Source: Mycobacterium sp. UM_CSW
GTDB lineage: Bacteria > Actinomycetota > Actinomycetes > Mycobacteriales > Mycobacteriaceae
Assembly (NCBI RefSeq): GCF_000455205.1
Contig: NZ_AUWQ01000104.1
Location: forward strand, 1 to 44,312
Reading direction: 5' to 3'
DNA length: 44,312 nucleotides
The notes beneath the pieces are model-generated. The model saw nothing but the letters and a program-made list of their open reading frames with translations, did no database searches and was not told where the DNA came from. Numbering within the stretch: position 1 is the first letter of the stretch; each line of letters begins with the position of its first letter. Below, piece by piece: positions 23,206-32,841 of the stretch. Position numbers and translations under genes: made by a program.

Positions 23206-24903
23206 CTACGGTTGGACGATGACGTCGAGCAAGAAGGTCCGTCCCGACGCGACGGCTTCGAGCGCACGCTCCACTGCCCCGGCCAGCTCGTCGGGTTTCT
23301 GCACGCGTTCACCCGTGCCTCCGTAGGCTTCGGCCTGCTTCACGTAGTCGGGCGTCGGCCCAATTACGTTGCCGACGAAGTTCTCTTCGCGGACCGCATC
23401 GCTGTCGGGGTAGTACTTGAGGAGATTCCGGGTTTGGGATGCGTATTGCCGGTTGTTGCACAGCACGATGAACAGCGGGACGCCGTATTCCTGTGCGAAT
23501 CCGAGGGCAGCCGGAACGGGATTGTAGTGCCAGGCTCCGTCGCCGACGATGGAGACGACCGGCTGCCCCGGGCGCGCCAGTTTGACGCCGAGCGCGGTGC
23601 CCAGCCCGGTGCCCAGTGCCCCTGCCCACCCGCGATACTGCTGGAAAGGCTTGCGGGCGTAGAGGAACTGAATCATCTGCGGCACTTGGGATGTGATCTC
23701 GTCGACACAGATCGCGTTCTCGGGGAGTGCGTCGTGCAACGCACCGAATAAGCTGGCTGCCGGCACGAAATCAGTTGCCTGCGAAGCCAACTGGCGGGCT
23801 TCTTCGATACCGTTGGCGCGGACGGTTTGCGTATAGCCGGCCCACCGCTCGGTAGCCTGGGATCGCGCAGCCGACCGCGTTCGCAAATTGGACGCGAGGG
23901 CACCCAGGTTGAGCGAGAGGTCTCCCGCAACCGCCTCGGTGGTGGGATACCCCCAGTAGGCGGCTCGCGGGCGCAGCGGGTCTTGCTCGAGGTGGATGAC
24001 GGCGCATCCTGGGCGTAGCACCGTATTTGGCGGGTGCCAGGGTCCGTTGCAGCCGGCCATGAGTACGGCGTCGGCTTCGCCGAGCACCGCTTCCACCGGC
24101 CCCGCCCCGTAGAGCGGATGTGACCGCGGGAAGTTGTGATAGGCCGGATTCCAGAATTCGAAGACGGGCGCCGACAGCGCCTCGGCAATGCCTACGAGGG
24201 CGTTGCGGTCAGCGTCGGTGCGCCCGCCGTGTTCGGTGATGATGATGGGATTGGTGGCGCCCAGAAGAGTTTCGGCCACCCGGTCGATATGTTCTGGTGT
24301 CGCGACGATCGGTGCAGGGGAAACCCACGCGGGGACATCAGCGTGACCGTCGGCCATCAACAACTGAAACGGAACCTCCAGCAATGTTGGTCCCGTTGGG
24401 ACGGACTCGGCGATGAAGCAGGCGCGCCAGAGTTCATGAACCAGGTCGGAACGCGTGCGTGCGCGCTTCGCCCACTTGACGACGGCTTCGCCGTGGCGCG
24501 CCGGGCCAGCATGATCGGTCAGCAGCGAGGGCCATTCGGCACCGGGATCGCCGTCAGGGTCATCACCGTAGCTGAGCGTGTCAGGTGACAGCACCGTCAT
24601 GGGTGTGCGCTCCTGCAGCGCGGTGCCCAGGGCCATCGACGCGTTTTGAACTCCCAGCGATGTCGGCAGGAAGACGATCTGGCTTCGGCCGCTGGCCTTG
24701 TAGTAGCCCGATGCCAGGCTCACGGCCAGCAACTCATGACGACAACGGAAGTAGCGCGGCGTCATGTCAGCGGCCCGCCGGGCGAGCGCTTCCCACACCG
24801 GCGCCATCACGGCGATGGGAGAGGCGAAAATGCAGTCCACGCCCTGCGATTCCAACTGCGCCAGCAATACTTCGGCGCCCGTCTTGGGTGCATCCCCCGT
24901 CAC
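23206..24903 (-). CDS. Thiamine-diphosphate-dependent enzyme (acetolactate synthase/benzoylformate decarboxylase-like)
   Basis: About 565 residues with the three-domain ThDP fold. The N-terminal Pyr domain carries the catalytic Glu in YFRCRHELLAVSLASGYY. The central domain has NPIIITEHGG. The C-terminal PP domain has the ThDP/Mg motif VSIVGDGAWHYNP ending at LFIVLCNNRQYASQ. It belongs with the divergent decarboxylase or carboligase-like members rather than true AHAS. Start is uncertain: GTG 24903 gives a family-like N-terminus, while an in-frame GTG at 24951 would add 16 residues; neither has a strong ribosome binding site. It lies between IclR and BBE-like genes on one strand, suggesting 2-oxoacid decarboxylation followed by oxidation. 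Confidence 0.85.
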   Translation of the reverse strand: MTGDAPKTGAEVLLAQLESQGVDCIFASPIAVMAPVWEALARRAADMTPRYFRCRHELLAVSLASGYYKASGRSQIVFLPTSLGVQNASMALGTALQERTPMTVLSPDTLSYGDDPDGDPGAEWPSLLTDHAGPARHGEAVVKWAKRARTRSDLVHELWRACFIAESVPTGPTLLEVPFQLLMADGHADVPAWVSPAPIVATPEHIDRVAETLLGATNPIIITEHGGRTDADRNALVGIAEALSAPVFEFWNPAYHNFPRSHPLYGAGPVEAVLGEADAVLMAGCNGPWHPPNTVLRPGCAVIHLEQDPLRPRAAYWGYPTTEAVAGDLSLNLGALASNLRTRSAARSQATERWAGYTQTVRANGIEEARQLASQATDFVPAASLFGALHDALPENAICVDEITSQVPQMIQFLYARKPFQQYRGWAGALGTGLGTALGVKLARPGQPVVSIVGDGAWHYNPVPAALGFAQEYGVPLFIVLCNNRQYASQTRNLLKYYPDSDAVREENFVGNVIGPTPDYVKQAEAYGGTGERVQKPDELAGAVERALEAVASGRTFLLDVIVQP

Positions 24904-24979
24904 GCTTGTGACGTTATGAAGCGACGGGGACCACGGCCAGCGTGTGCCCACTCAGTGGGTTTTTCCGCCGGTTACCCTT

Positions 24980-25672
24980 TCACAGTGCGTGAAGCAGGCT
25001 GACGATCCGGGTTCCGGTGGCCCTGGTAGCAGCCAGTAGTCCGAGCGGAGGGCGCCGTTGGGCGACGACCGTCGACACGGCAGCCGCCGCATCGCCGCCG
25101 AGAGGAATCGCTATGGCAACACAGCTGAGATTCGCCTGTACGCCGCCAGCATCCACTATTGGTGCGGTGCGGCCTATTTCGGCGTAGGCGCGAGCGGCCG
25201 CCGTGCCCGACGGCACCTTGGCTCCGAGCTCCGCCGTGAATACCCCTGGGACGCGGGCGTCCACCGCGTCCAGGAACACCGGTTCACCGCCGATTAGGGC
25301 AGACAACTGAACCGCGGCCCCCGTGGCGGTTGCGAGTTCGGCGATCGGTCGACGGGCGACCACCCGCAGTTGACGTTCGGGGCTCACCCGTGAACCCAAC
25401 CCCAACAGGCTCGCGCCGAGTCGGTAGCGAGTGCCTTCACGCCTGACCGCCCCGACTGCGATCAACTGCTGCAGCAGTCGACGGACCGTCTCCCGAGGGA
25501 TGCCGCTTGCGTTCGCCAAGTCGAGCAGCCGCACCGGTTCCAACGCGCCCACGTGTTCCAGCAGTTCGAATGCGCTCTCGATGACCCCGCGACCGTCGTG
25601 GCGAGACGAGCCGCCGGTCGCGCCCGCGCGCTTACCCACGGCCATACGATCCGGCTCGGACTGGACCACCAC
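24980..25672 (-). CDS. IclR-family transcriptional regulator
   Basis: A 230-residue IclR-type regulator. The N-terminal winged HTH spans GVIESAFELLEHVGALEPVR and ANASGIPRETVRRLLQQL, with GTRYRLGASLLGLG as the wing. The C-terminal effector domain (AELATATGAAVQLSALIGGE, LGAKVPSGTAAARAY) is somewhat short. Start is GTG 25672 or GTG 25669; the AAAGGAG site spacing slightly favours 25669. It is the first gene of the IclR-ThDP-BBE unit and presumably controls it, sensing a small carboxylate. The ligand cannot be read from the sequence. Confidence 0.88.
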   Translation of the reverse strand: MVVQSEPDRMAVGKRAGATGGSSRHDGRGVIESAFELLEHVGALEPVRLLDLANASGIPRETVRRLLQQLIAVGAVRREGTRYRLGASLLGLGSRVSPERQLRVVARRPIAELATATGAAVQLSALIGGEPVFLDAVDARVPGVFTAELGAKVPSGTAAARAYAEIGRTAPIVDAGGVQANLSCVAIAIPLGGDAAAAVSTVVAQRRPPLGLLAATRATGTRIVSLLHAL

Positions 25673-25717
25673 CAGCTCCTTTAGCCTGCCGTTGTCGCCA
25701 TCGACATCACACCGCCG

Positions 25718-28700
25718 CTACTTGGTGGCGTTGTACTTGTTGATCGCGTCGTCCAGCCGCTGCAGCGCGGCGCCGTAGCCGGCGAAATCGCCCTTCTTCT
25801 GGGCGTCTTTCGCCGCGCCGAGCGCCGCCTGGATCTCCTGCAGCGCAGCCGCCTTGGCCGGCGACAGCGTCGTCGAGCCGTCCGGCGACGGCGGCACGAC
25901 CGCGGTGGGCGGCGGCGGCCCCGGGGGCGCGGCGGGCACCGGGGGGCTGGCCGGGCCGGCGGGGCTGGCGGGCGGCGTCGGGTTCGGGGCGGCGCCGGGC
26001 TCGGTGGGCACTATCCCGGTCGCGGTCGCGCCCGCGCCCGGGCCGAACAGCCCGTTGAGGGCGTCACCCACCGTCGGGCCGTATCCGATCTTGTCGTTGT
26101 ACATCATCGCCACCCGGATCAACCGCGGATACGACGAGGCGGCGTCGCTGGCGCCGGGCGAGGCGTAGACGGGTTCGACGTAGAGCAGCCCACCCTGGCC
26201 CACCGGCAGCGTGAGCAGGTTGCCCCACCGGATCCGGTTCTGGTTGTCGCGCCCGATGACGCCGAGGTCCTGGGACACCGCCGGATCGGTGGTGATCGCG
26301 TTGTTGGCCAGCTTCGGGCCGTTGACCTGACCCGGAATGGTCAGCACGGTGAGCTTGCCGTACGTCGCCGGGTCGGAGCTGGCGCTGATGTAGGCGGCCA
26401 GGTAGTCCCGCTTGAACCGGTTCATCGCGCTGATCAACTGGTATGACGCCGAATTATCGTTCTTGGCAATGTTTTTCGCGACGATGTAGTACGGCGGCTG
26501 GTAGCTGCTGGCGGTGGGGTTCGGATCCAGCGGCACGTCCCAGAAGTCCGACGTGGAGAAGAACGTCACCGGGTCGTTGACGTGGTACTTGGCCAGCAGC
26601 ATCCGCTGCACCTTGAACAGGTCCTCGGGATAACGCAGGTGTTCGGAAAGCTCGGGGGTGATGTCGCTCTTGGGTTTCACCGTGCCGGGGAATACCTGCA
26701 TCCAGGCCTTGAGGACCGGATCCGATTCGTCCTGCTGGTAGAGCGTGACGGTGCCGTCATAGGCGTCGACGGTGGCCTTCACCGAGTTTCGGATGTAGGA
26801 GACCTTCTTGTCGGGCGCCAGGCGGTTGAACGCCACCTCGGTGGAGTCGGCGGTGGCGGACTCCAGGGAGGTCAGCTCCGAGTACGGGTAGTTGTCCAGG
26901 GTGGTGTAGCCGTCGATGATCCACACCAGCCGCTTGTTCACGATCGCCGGGTACACCGCGCTGTCGGTGGTCAGCCACGGCGCCACCGCCTCCACCCGGC
27001 GCGCGGGATCCCGGTTGAACAGGATCTTGCTGTTGGAGCCGATCACGTTGGAGAACAAGAAGTTTCGCTCGGCGAACTTGGCGGCGAACACGCTGCGGGA
27101 GATCCAGCTGCCGATCGGGACTCCCCCGAGCCCGCTGTAGGTGTAGTTCTTGGTTTCGGCGCTGGTCTCGTAGTCGTATTCGCGGTCGTTGCCGTTCTTC
27201 CCGACGATCGCGTAGTCGGCGGACGTGTTCGAGATGACGGGCCCGTAGTAGATGCGCGGCTGGTCCAGCGGCGCCGGCCCGTCGGACACCACGCTGCCGT
27301 TGGCGCCGACGACGTTGACGAGGAACTCGGGGTAGCCACCGTTTTGGTTGGGGTCGTTGGCGATTCCGCGCACCGTGTTGGCCGGCGACGCGATGAACCC
27401 GTTGCCGTGGGTGTAGACGCTGTGCCGGTTGATCCAGTCGCGCTGGTTGTCGATCAGCCGATCCGGGTTGAGCTCCCGGGCCGCGACGACATAGTCGCGC
27501 AACGCCCCGTTGCGGTCGAGGTAGCGGTCGATGGAGAGCTGGTCGGGGAAGAAGTAGAAGTTCTTGCCCTGCTGGAACTGCGTGAACGCCGGGCTGACGA
27601 TCGTCGGGTCGAGCAGCCGGATGTTCGAGGTCGTCGCGCGGTCGGCGGCGACCTGCTGGGCGGTGGCCTGCCCGTCGCCGGTGTAGTTGCGGTAGCTCAC
27701 CTGCTCGGAGGTCAGGCCGTAGGCCTGGCGCGTCGCGGTGATGCTGCGGCTGATGTATTCGCTTTCCTTCTGCGCGGCGTTGGGCCGGACGCTGATCTGT
27801 TCGACGATCAACGGCCACCCGGCTCCCACGATCAGCGACGACAGCAGCAGCAGAACCAGGCCGATGGCCGGAATCCGCAAGTCGCGCAGCACGATTGCCG
27901 AGAACACCGCGGCGGCGCAGATCAGGGCGATCGCCATCAGGATCAGCTTGGCCGGCAGCACGGCGTTGATGTCGGTGTAACCGGCACCGGTGAACGGCTT
28001 GCCGCCGCGGGTGTGCGACAGCAGCTCGTAGCGGTCCAGCCAGTAGGCGACGGCTTTGAGCAGCACCAGCACGCCGACCAGGCTGACCAGCTGGATGCGC
28101 GCCGAGCGGCTCAGCGCCCCGGTGCGGCCGGACAGCCGGATGCCGCCAAAGATGTAGTGCGCCAAGATGTTCGCCAGGAAAGCCAGGAACACCGCCACGA
28201 ACATGTAGGACAGCAGCAGCCGGTAGAACGGCAGCTCGAACGCGTAGAACCCGAGGTCCTTGCCGAACTGGGGATCCCTGATGCCGAAGGTTCCGCCATG
28301 GATGAACAGCTGAACGCGCACCCAGTAGCTCTGCGCGATGATGCCCGCCAGCAGGCCGACGGCCGCGGGGATTCCGATGCCCACCAGCCGCAGGCGCGAC
28401 ACGACGACGGCGCGGTAGCGGGCCACGGGATCGTTGGTGTTGCTCGGCACGAACACCGGACGGGCGCGGTAGGCCAACGCGAGCCCGGTGAACACGATGC
28501 CGCCGACCAGCAGTCCCGCGACCAGGAACACCACGATGCGGGTGACCAGCACGGTGGTGAACACCGAGCGGTAGCCCAGCTCCCCGAACCACAGCCAGTC
28601 GACGTAGGCGTCGATCAGCCGCGGACCGGCGAGCAGCAACACGATCACACCGAGTGCGATCAGGATCAGAATCCGGCTACGCCGAGTCAGCTTCGGCATC

Positions 28701-28723
28701 CGTGCGGTGGGCCGCATCCCCAC
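25718..28723 (-). CDS. UPF0182 family large membrane protein (Rv3193c-like)
   Basis: A 1001-residue integral membrane protein. About seven hydrophobic segments lie in residues 15-330, starting with [20 protein letters not shown] and including [19 protein letters not shown] large, probably extracytoplasmic domain follows (330-900). The last ~100 residues are a Pro/Ala-rich linker and a helical tail ([20 protein letters not shown]). The N-terminus [18 protein letters not shown] and the PDZ-protease neighbour match the Rv3193c locus. Function is not established for the family. An in-frame stop-free antisense frame covers most of this gene but is a codon-bias shadow. Divergent from the small gene at 28867. 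Confidence 0.93.
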   Translation of the reverse strand: MGMRPTARMPKLTRRSRILILIALGVIVLLLAGPRLIDAYVDWLWFGELGYRSVFTTVLVTRIVVFLVAGLLVGGIVFTGLALAYRARPVFVPSNTNDPVARYRAVVVSRLRLVGIGIPAAVGLLAGIIAQSYWVRVQLFIHGGTFGIRDPQFGKDLGFYAFELPFYRLLLSYMFVAVFLAFLANILAHYIFGGIRLSGRTGALSRSARIQLVSLVGVLVLLKAVAYWLDRYELLSHTRGGKPFTGAGYTDINAVLPAKLILMAIALICAAAVFSAIVLRDLRIPAIGLVLLLLSSLIVGAGWPLIVEQISVRPNAAQKESEYISRSITATRQAYGLTSEQVSYRNYTGDGQATAQQVAADRATTSNIRLLDPTIVSPAFTQFQQGKNFYFFPDQLSIDRYLDRNGALRDYVVAARELNPDRLIDNQRDWINRHSVYTHGNGFIASPANTVRGIANDPNQNGGYPEFLVNVVGANGSVVSDGPAPLDQPRIYYGPVISNTSADYAIVGKNGNDREYDYETSAETKNYTYSGLGGVPIGSWISRSVFAAKFAERNFLFSNVIGSNSKILFNRDPARRVEAVAPWLTTDSAVYPAIVNKRLVWIIDGYTTLDNYPYSELTSLESATADSTEVAFNRLAPDKKVSYIRNSVKATVDAYDGTVTLYQQDESDPVLKAWMQVFPGTVKPKSDITPELSEHLRYPEDLFKVQRMLLAKYHVNDPVTFFSTSDFWDVPLDPNPTASSYQPPYYIVAKNIAKNDNSASYQLISAMNRFKRDYLAAYISASSDPATYGKLTVLTIPGQVNGPKLANNAITTDPAVSQDLGVIGRDNQNRIRWGNLLTLPVGQGGLLYVEPVYASPGASDAASSYPRLIRVAMMYNDKIGYGPTVGDALNGLFGPGAGATATGIVPTEPGAAPNPTPPASPAGPASPPVPAAPPGPPPPTAVVPPSPDGSTTLSPAKAAALQEIQAALGAAKDAQKKGDFAGYGAALQRLDDAINKYNATK

Positions 28724-28866
28724 TGGCTACGCTCCCTGATCTCGCTGCCCGGTGCTAGAGATTTTCTAGAACGGTCACAACTCTACGCATTGCCGGACGC
28801 CGGGTGTGTTCTGCTTGGGCGGTGCTGGAACAGAGCGGACGCGCCGGGCCGACGGTTGCCAAGGCG

Positions 28867-29328
28867 GTGTGGACCGAGGCGGACTTCGATCAGATGAGCT
28901 GGCACGACTGTGCCGTGCACGCGGTTGCGGTCGAGCCCGCGCCGCCGCATCCCGGCCGGCTGCTCGTCGACCTCGACTACATCGTCGAATGGGTGCGCCC
29001 CACCCCGCCGGAAGACACCTTCAGCTTCTGGCTCTGCCCCGCCACCCTGGTGTTCGACGAGGCGTGGGACCTCGTCGGCGACGTCAACCTGCGGGGTTTC
29101 AGCTTCGAGCTGTCGCTCGAAACGCTCGAGCGGTCCGGTCCGGACGAGCACGACGCGTTCCAGTGGACCCTCGTCGGCCACGAGTTCACCCTCGCGCTGT
29201 GCGCCCCCGGTTTCACCCAATACCTGCGCCGCCCGCCCGTCCGCAGCCCGCAGCAGCGGCTCTCCGTCTCGGAACGAGGCGGGCTCAGCTTCGACCGGCG
29301 GGACTACGCAGACCGACCGGGGGGCTAA
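28867..29328 (+). CDS. Hypothetical protein, ~153 residues
   Basis: Not recognised as a characterised family. From GTG 28867 the product begins WTEADFDQMSWHDCAVHAVA and is rich in Trp, Asp and aromatic residues: DYIVEWVRP, TFSFWLCPATLVFDEAWDLV, FSFELSLETLE. This looks like a small soluble beta-rich domain with no signal peptide or membrane segment. Earlier in-frame GTGs at 28804 and 28822 would add an unlikely low-complexity N-terminus; none has a good ribosome binding site. The TAA at 29326-29328 overlaps the stop of the convergent PDZ protease gene by 3 nt. Codon usage is as in neighbours, and third-position G/C bias favours this frame. Confidence 0.7.
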   Translation: MWTEADFDQMSWHDCAVHAVAVEPAPPHPGRLLVDLDYIVEWVRPTPPEDTFSFWLCPATLVFDEAWDLVGDVNLRGFSFELSLETLERSGPDEHDAFQWTLVGHEFTLALCAPGFTQYLRRPPVRSPQQRLSVSERGGLSFDRRDYADRPGG

Positions 29329-30347
29329 CAGCTCGGGGTCTGACCGCCCGCCTTGATCGCGTGCAGCGCGTCCACCGCCTGCGCGAGGGTCTCGACCTTG
29401 ACCAGGCGCAACCCGGACGGGTTGTCGGAGGTGGCCTCGTAGCAGTTCTTCGCCGGCACCAAAAACACTGTGGCGCCAGCCGAGTGCGCGGCGGCCATCT
29501 TGTGGGTGATGCCGCCGATCTGGCCGACCTTGCCGTCGACCGAGATGGTCCCCGTCCCCGCGATGAACGTCGAGCCGGCCAGGTCGCCGGTGGTGAGCTT
29601 GTCGACGACCGCGAGGCTGAACATCAGCCCGGCCGACGGCCCGCCCACGTTGGCGAGGTTGAAGTCGACGACGAACGGCGCCCACGGCGCGTCGAGCACC
29701 GCCACCCCCATGAAGCCGTAGTCACGATCCTTGTTCGTTCCCAGCGTAATTTGCGCGACCCCGGCGGGCTCGTTCTTGCGGCGGTAATCGATCGTCACGA
29801 CCTGACCGGGCTTGGTGTTCTTCAGGAACCCGGTGAACTGCTCGACGCTGGCGACCGGGGTGCCGTTGACCGCGTCGATCGCGTCGCCGGACTTCAGCTT
29901 GCCCGCCGACGGACCGGGGTCGGTGACGGTCGCGACGGTGACCGCGACCGGGTACTTCAAGAAGCCCAGCGCGGCGTAGGCGGCGCTGTCCTCGGACTGC
30001 TTGAAGTCGGCGTTGTTGGCCTTGTCGACGTCCTCGCGCGACTTGCCCGGCGGGTAGACGAGATCGCGCGGGATCAGCTGTTCCTGTCCCGAAAGCCACA
30101 GCGTCAGCGCTTCCCCGAGGGTGAGGTCGTCGCGCTGGGACACCGTCGTCATGTTGAGGTGGCCGGTCGTCGGGTGCGTCTCGGTGCCCTCGATCGCGAC
30201 CACCTGCTTGCCGTCGACCTCACCGAGCGTGTCGAACGTCGGGCCCGGGCCCAGGGACACAAACGGCACCGTCACCACCGCGAGCAGCACGCCGAAGACC
30301 ACGATCGGCACCAGCGCGACGATCAACGTGAGAATCCGCCTGTTCAC
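29325..30347 (-). CDS. PDZ-domain, Lon-like Ser/Lys protease (YlbL/Rv3194c-like)
   Basis: A 340-residue membrane-anchored protease. One N-terminal transmembrane segment (ILTLIVALVPIVVFGVLLAV) is followed by a PDZ domain (about 130-215, including DPGPSAGKLKSGDAIDAVNG). The Lon/S16 protease domain follows, with the catalytic Ser in NVGGPSAGLMFSLAVVD and the Lys in GKVGQIGGITHKMAAA. The family is known to act on membrane or cell-envelope substrates in other bacteria; its mycobacterial target is unknown. GTG start 30345-30347. Synteny with UPF0182 on one side and the metalloprotease-like gene on the other matches the conserved locus. Confidence 0.93.
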   Translation of the reverse strand: MNRRILTLIVALVPIVVFGVLLAVVTVPFVSLGPGPTFDTLGEVDGKQVVAIEGTETHPTTGHLNMTTVSQRDDLTLGEALTLWLSGQEQLIPRDLVYPPGKSREDVDKANNADFKQSEDSAAYAALGFLKYPVAVTVATVTDPGPSAGKLKSGDAIDAVNGTPVASVEQFTGFLKNTKPGQVVTIDYRRKNEPAGVAQITLGTNKDRDYGFMGVAVLDAPWAPFVVDFNLANVGGPSAGLMFSLAVVDKLTTGDLAGSTFIAGTGTISVDGKVGQIGGITHKMAAAHSAGATVFLVPAKNCYEATSDNPSGLRLVKVETLAQAVDALHAIKAGGQTPSC

Positions 30348-30442
30348 GCGCCTACCCTATCCGGCGCCTGCTCAGGCTCGTTCAGCTACGAGCGTGACCA
30401 CAGATGGCGCGTTGCGTCCCCGCGGTGAGTACCGTTGACGTT

Positions 30443-31807
30443 ATGCCTGACCTGCCATTCGGCTTCTCCTCCGGCGACGACCCGGAGCGCGAGAAGAAAG
30501 ATCCCGGTTCCGGTTCGGGGGGATCCGATCCTATGGGCGCCTTCGGCATGGGCGGGGAATTCGGCATGGGCGACCTGGGCCAGATCTTCACCCAGCTGGG
30601 CCAGATGTTTTCCAGCGCGGGCACCGTCATGGCCGGCGGCAAGTCATCCGGGCCGGTGAACTACGAGTTGGCGCGCCGGGTCGCGTCGAGCTCGATCGGT
30701 TTTGTCGCGCCCATTCCCGCCTCGACGACCAAGGCGATCGCCGACGCGGTCCACCTCGCCGAGACGTGGCTGGACGGCGCGACGGCACTGCCCGCGGGCA
30801 CGTCGAAGGCGGTCGGCTGGAGCCCCAGCGACTGGGTCGACAACACGCTGGAGACGTGGAAGCGGCTATGCGATCCGATGGCCGAGCAGATCGCGACGGT
30901 GTGGGCGTCCTCGCTGCCCGAAGAGGCCAAGAGCATGGCCGGCCCGCTGATGGCGATGATGTCGCAGATGGGCGGCATGGCGTTCGGCTCGCAGCTCGGC
31001 CAGGCGCTGGGACGGTTGTCCCGCGAGGTGCTGACGTCGACCGACATCGGTCTGCCGCTCGGCCCCAAGGGGGTGGCCGCGATACTGCCGGACGCCGTCG
31101 ACTCGTTCGCCTCCGGACTCGAGCAGCCGCGCAGCGAGATCCTGACGTTCCTGGCCGCCCGCGAGGCGGCGCACCACCGGCTGTTCAGCCACGTGCCGTG
31201 GCTGTCCAGCCAGTTGCTGGGCGCGGTCGAGGCCTACGCCAGCGGCATGAAGATCGACATGTCCGGGATCGAGGAGCTGGCGCGCGACTTCAATCCCGCG
31301 TCGTTGTCCGATCCGGCGGCCATCGAGGAGCTGCTCGGGCAGGGGGTTTTCGAGCCGAAAGCCACACCGGCGCAAAAGCAGGCGCTGGAACGGCTCGAGA
31401 CGCTGCTCGCATTGATCGACGGCTGGGTGCAGGTGGTGGTCACCGCGGCCCTGGGTGACCGGATCCCGGGCACCGCCGCGCTCAGCGAGACGCTGCGCCG
31501 CCGCCGGGCCAGCGGCGGGCCGGCCGAGCAGACGTTCGCGACGCTGGTCGGCCTCGAGCTGCGGCCGCGCAAGCTGCGCGAGGCCGCCGCCCTCTGGGAG
31601 CGGCTGACGGAGGCCGCCGGGGCCGACGCGCGCGACGCCGTCTGGCAGCACCCGGACCTGCTGCCCGGCGCCGAGGACCTCGACGAGCCGGCCGGCTTCA
31701 TCGACCGGGTCATCGGCGGGGACACCAGCGGCATCGACGAGGCCATCGCGAAATTAGAGGAAGGCCCCGATGCTGAAGGCTCTGCCGGCGACGCCGGCGA
31801 CAGCTGA
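30443..31807 (+). CDS. Zinc-dependent metalloprotease family / DUF2342 protein (Rv3195-like)
   Basis: About 454 residues. A Gly/Ser/Met-rich N-terminus (MPDLPFGFSSGDDPEREKK, then MGAFGMGGEFGMGDLGQIFT) precedes an all-helical domain. Histidines in LAAREAAHHRLFSHVPWL probably bind metal. Other conserved stretches are LLALIDGWVQVVVTAAL and GLELRPRKLREAAALWERL. ATG 30443 is chosen; GTG 30425 is in frame and would add six residues, and neither has a clear ribosome binding site. Divergent from the PDZ protease. Annotated in actinobacteria as a putative hydrolase or F420-associated protein; its activity is unproven. Confidence 0.88.
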   Translation: MPDLPFGFSSGDDPEREKKDPGSGSGGSDPMGAFGMGGEFGMGDLGQIFTQLGQMFSSAGTVMAGGKSSGPVNYELARRVASSSIGFVAPIPASTTKAIADAVHLAETWLDGATALPAGTSKAVGWSPSDWVDNTLETWKRLCDPMAEQIATVWASSLPEEAKSMAGPLMAMMSQMGGMAFGSQLGQALGRLSREVLTSTDIGLPLGPKGVAAILPDAVDSFASGLEQPRSEILTFLAAREAAHHRLFSHVPWLSSQLLGAVEAYASGMKIDMSGIEELARDFNPASLSDPAAIEELLGQGVFEPKATPAQKQALERLETLLALIDGWVQVVVTAALGDRIPGTAALSETLRRRRASGGPAEQTFATLVGLELRPRKLREAAALWERLTEAAGADARDAVWQHPDLLPGAEDLDEPAGFIDRVIGGDTSGIDEAIAKLEEGPDAEGSAGDAGDS

Positions 31808-31882
31808 TCAGCTCGCGGCCGTTTGCTGGCGGTGCTACGTTGCACACCAGTCGAATGTCGGGCCGACTCTTTGCGAGCGAAC

Positions 31883-32623
31883 ATGGTCAGGATTGCCAGC
31901 GCGATGCGCACCGCCCTGGCGGAAGCCTGCATCGGTATGGCCGGCGTTTTGCTGGTATCCGGGTGCGGCGCGGCGCCGCCCTCGACACGGGCGACGCCGT
32001 CGGCTCCCACCGCTGCCGCCTCGGCCAGCCCGCCCGCGCCGGCGAGGACGACCGCCGACGGCGTGTACGGCGACCCGGATGCGGCGGCCAAGTACTGGGT
32101 TCAGCAGTCGCTGGAGGACACCTGTGGGTTGGCTTCGGTGGCCGACGTGGTCGGTGAGGTCACCGGCAACCCCCCGACGGAGCAGCAGATCATCAAGCTG
32201 GCCCAGAGCACGCCCTCGGTGATCCGCGACGGCCCGATCTATTTGCCCACCGGCGACCCGGGCCACGAGACCGAAGCCGGTGGCATCGACATGGCCGACA
32301 CCGTCGTGCTGCTCGAGCACTACGGCATCAAATCGCGCATGATCTACGACACGCAGCCGGACCAGACCGGGTTGTCGGCGCTGGAGCAGTACCTCGGTTC
32401 CGGCCGCAAGGTGATTGCGTGGGTCAACGGCGGAACCATTTTGAACAGCGACGACCAGCGCACCTCGCCCGATCACTTGCTGGTGGTCACCGGGGTCGAC
32501 ACCAACAACGACACCGTGCACCTCAACGACCCCTACGCCGACCACGCCAACACGAAGGTCAGCATCAAGCGCTTCATGACGGCCTGGAAGGTCGGGCAGA
32601 AATCGATCGTCGTCACCGGTTGA
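31883..32623 (+). CDS. Lipoprotein with C39-like papain-fold peptidase domain
   Basis: A 246-residue secreted protein. An N-terminal signal with lipobox LLVSGC (Cys28) suggests lipidation, followed by a Pro/Ala/Ser/Thr linker (30-58). A Peptidase_C39-like domain follows with nucleophile Cys81 (SLEDTCGLASVADVVGEV), the His of SPDHLLVVTGVD and the Asn/Asp of HLNDPYAD. The domain ends with KVSIKRFMTAWKVGQKSIVV. ATG 31883 is used; Met at 31904 is also possible. I do not recall this gene at the same position in M. tuberculosis, so it may be an accessory addition at the conserved locus. The first 47-bp repeat copy begins 11 nt after its stop. Confidence 0.85.
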   Translation: MVRIASAMRTALAEACIGMAGVLLVSGCGAAPPSTRATPSAPTAAASASPPAPARTTADGVYGDPDAAAKYWVQQSLEDTCGLASVADVVGEVTGNPPTEQQIIKLAQSTPSVIRDGPIYLPTGDPGHETEAGGIDMADTVVLLEHYGIKSRMIYDTQPDQTGLSALEQYLGSGRKVIAWVNGGTILNSDDQRTSPDHLLVVTGVDTNNDTVHLNDPYADHANTKVSIKRFMTAWKVGQKSIVVTG

Positions 32624-32634
32624 ACGTGCGGCCG

Positions 32635-32681
32635 CGGCGCTGTGGATAACTGAGCCCGGGGTCGCCCGTCGGCTTGGCACA
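32635..32681 (+). repeat. 47-bp imperfect direct repeat, left copy
   Basis: Begins CGGCGCTGTGGATAAC and matches 34720-34766 at 43 of 47 positions by hand alignment. The segment contains TGTGGATAA, the complement of a perfect DnaA-box sequence; its meaning is unknown. The two copies bound the segment with the GNAT-like, Val-Asn-Gly repeat and PE genes. Confidence 0.75.
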
Positions 32682-32841
32682 GGCTCCCGCCATCCCTCGA
32701 TTCCGCGAAGTAGGCCTGCGGTGTGTCGGCATTATTGCCAGATCGAAGGACTTGACGTATGGTTCATCCGTACGCTCGATACTATAGGTATGCATTGCTC
32801 GCCTAATGGTCTACCTAAGGTTTGGCGACGGAAGGAAGCCA

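Noticed and set aside
26582-28897. Long plus-strand open frame (771 codons) opposite the UPF0182 gene
   Set aside because: Arg/Gly/His/Val-rich low-complexity translation, exactly antisense to a recognised membrane protein; a codon-bias shadow in high-GC DNA.
32641-32650. Origin-like DnaA boxes at the repeats
   Set aside because: Only one box sequence per repeat copy and no AT-rich or origin-associated genes; too few for an origin.
32752-32785. Sigma-A promoter TTGACG/TACTAT before the GNAT-like gene
   Set aside because: Spacing of 22 bp is too long for a standard promoter; mentioned in the gene entry only.
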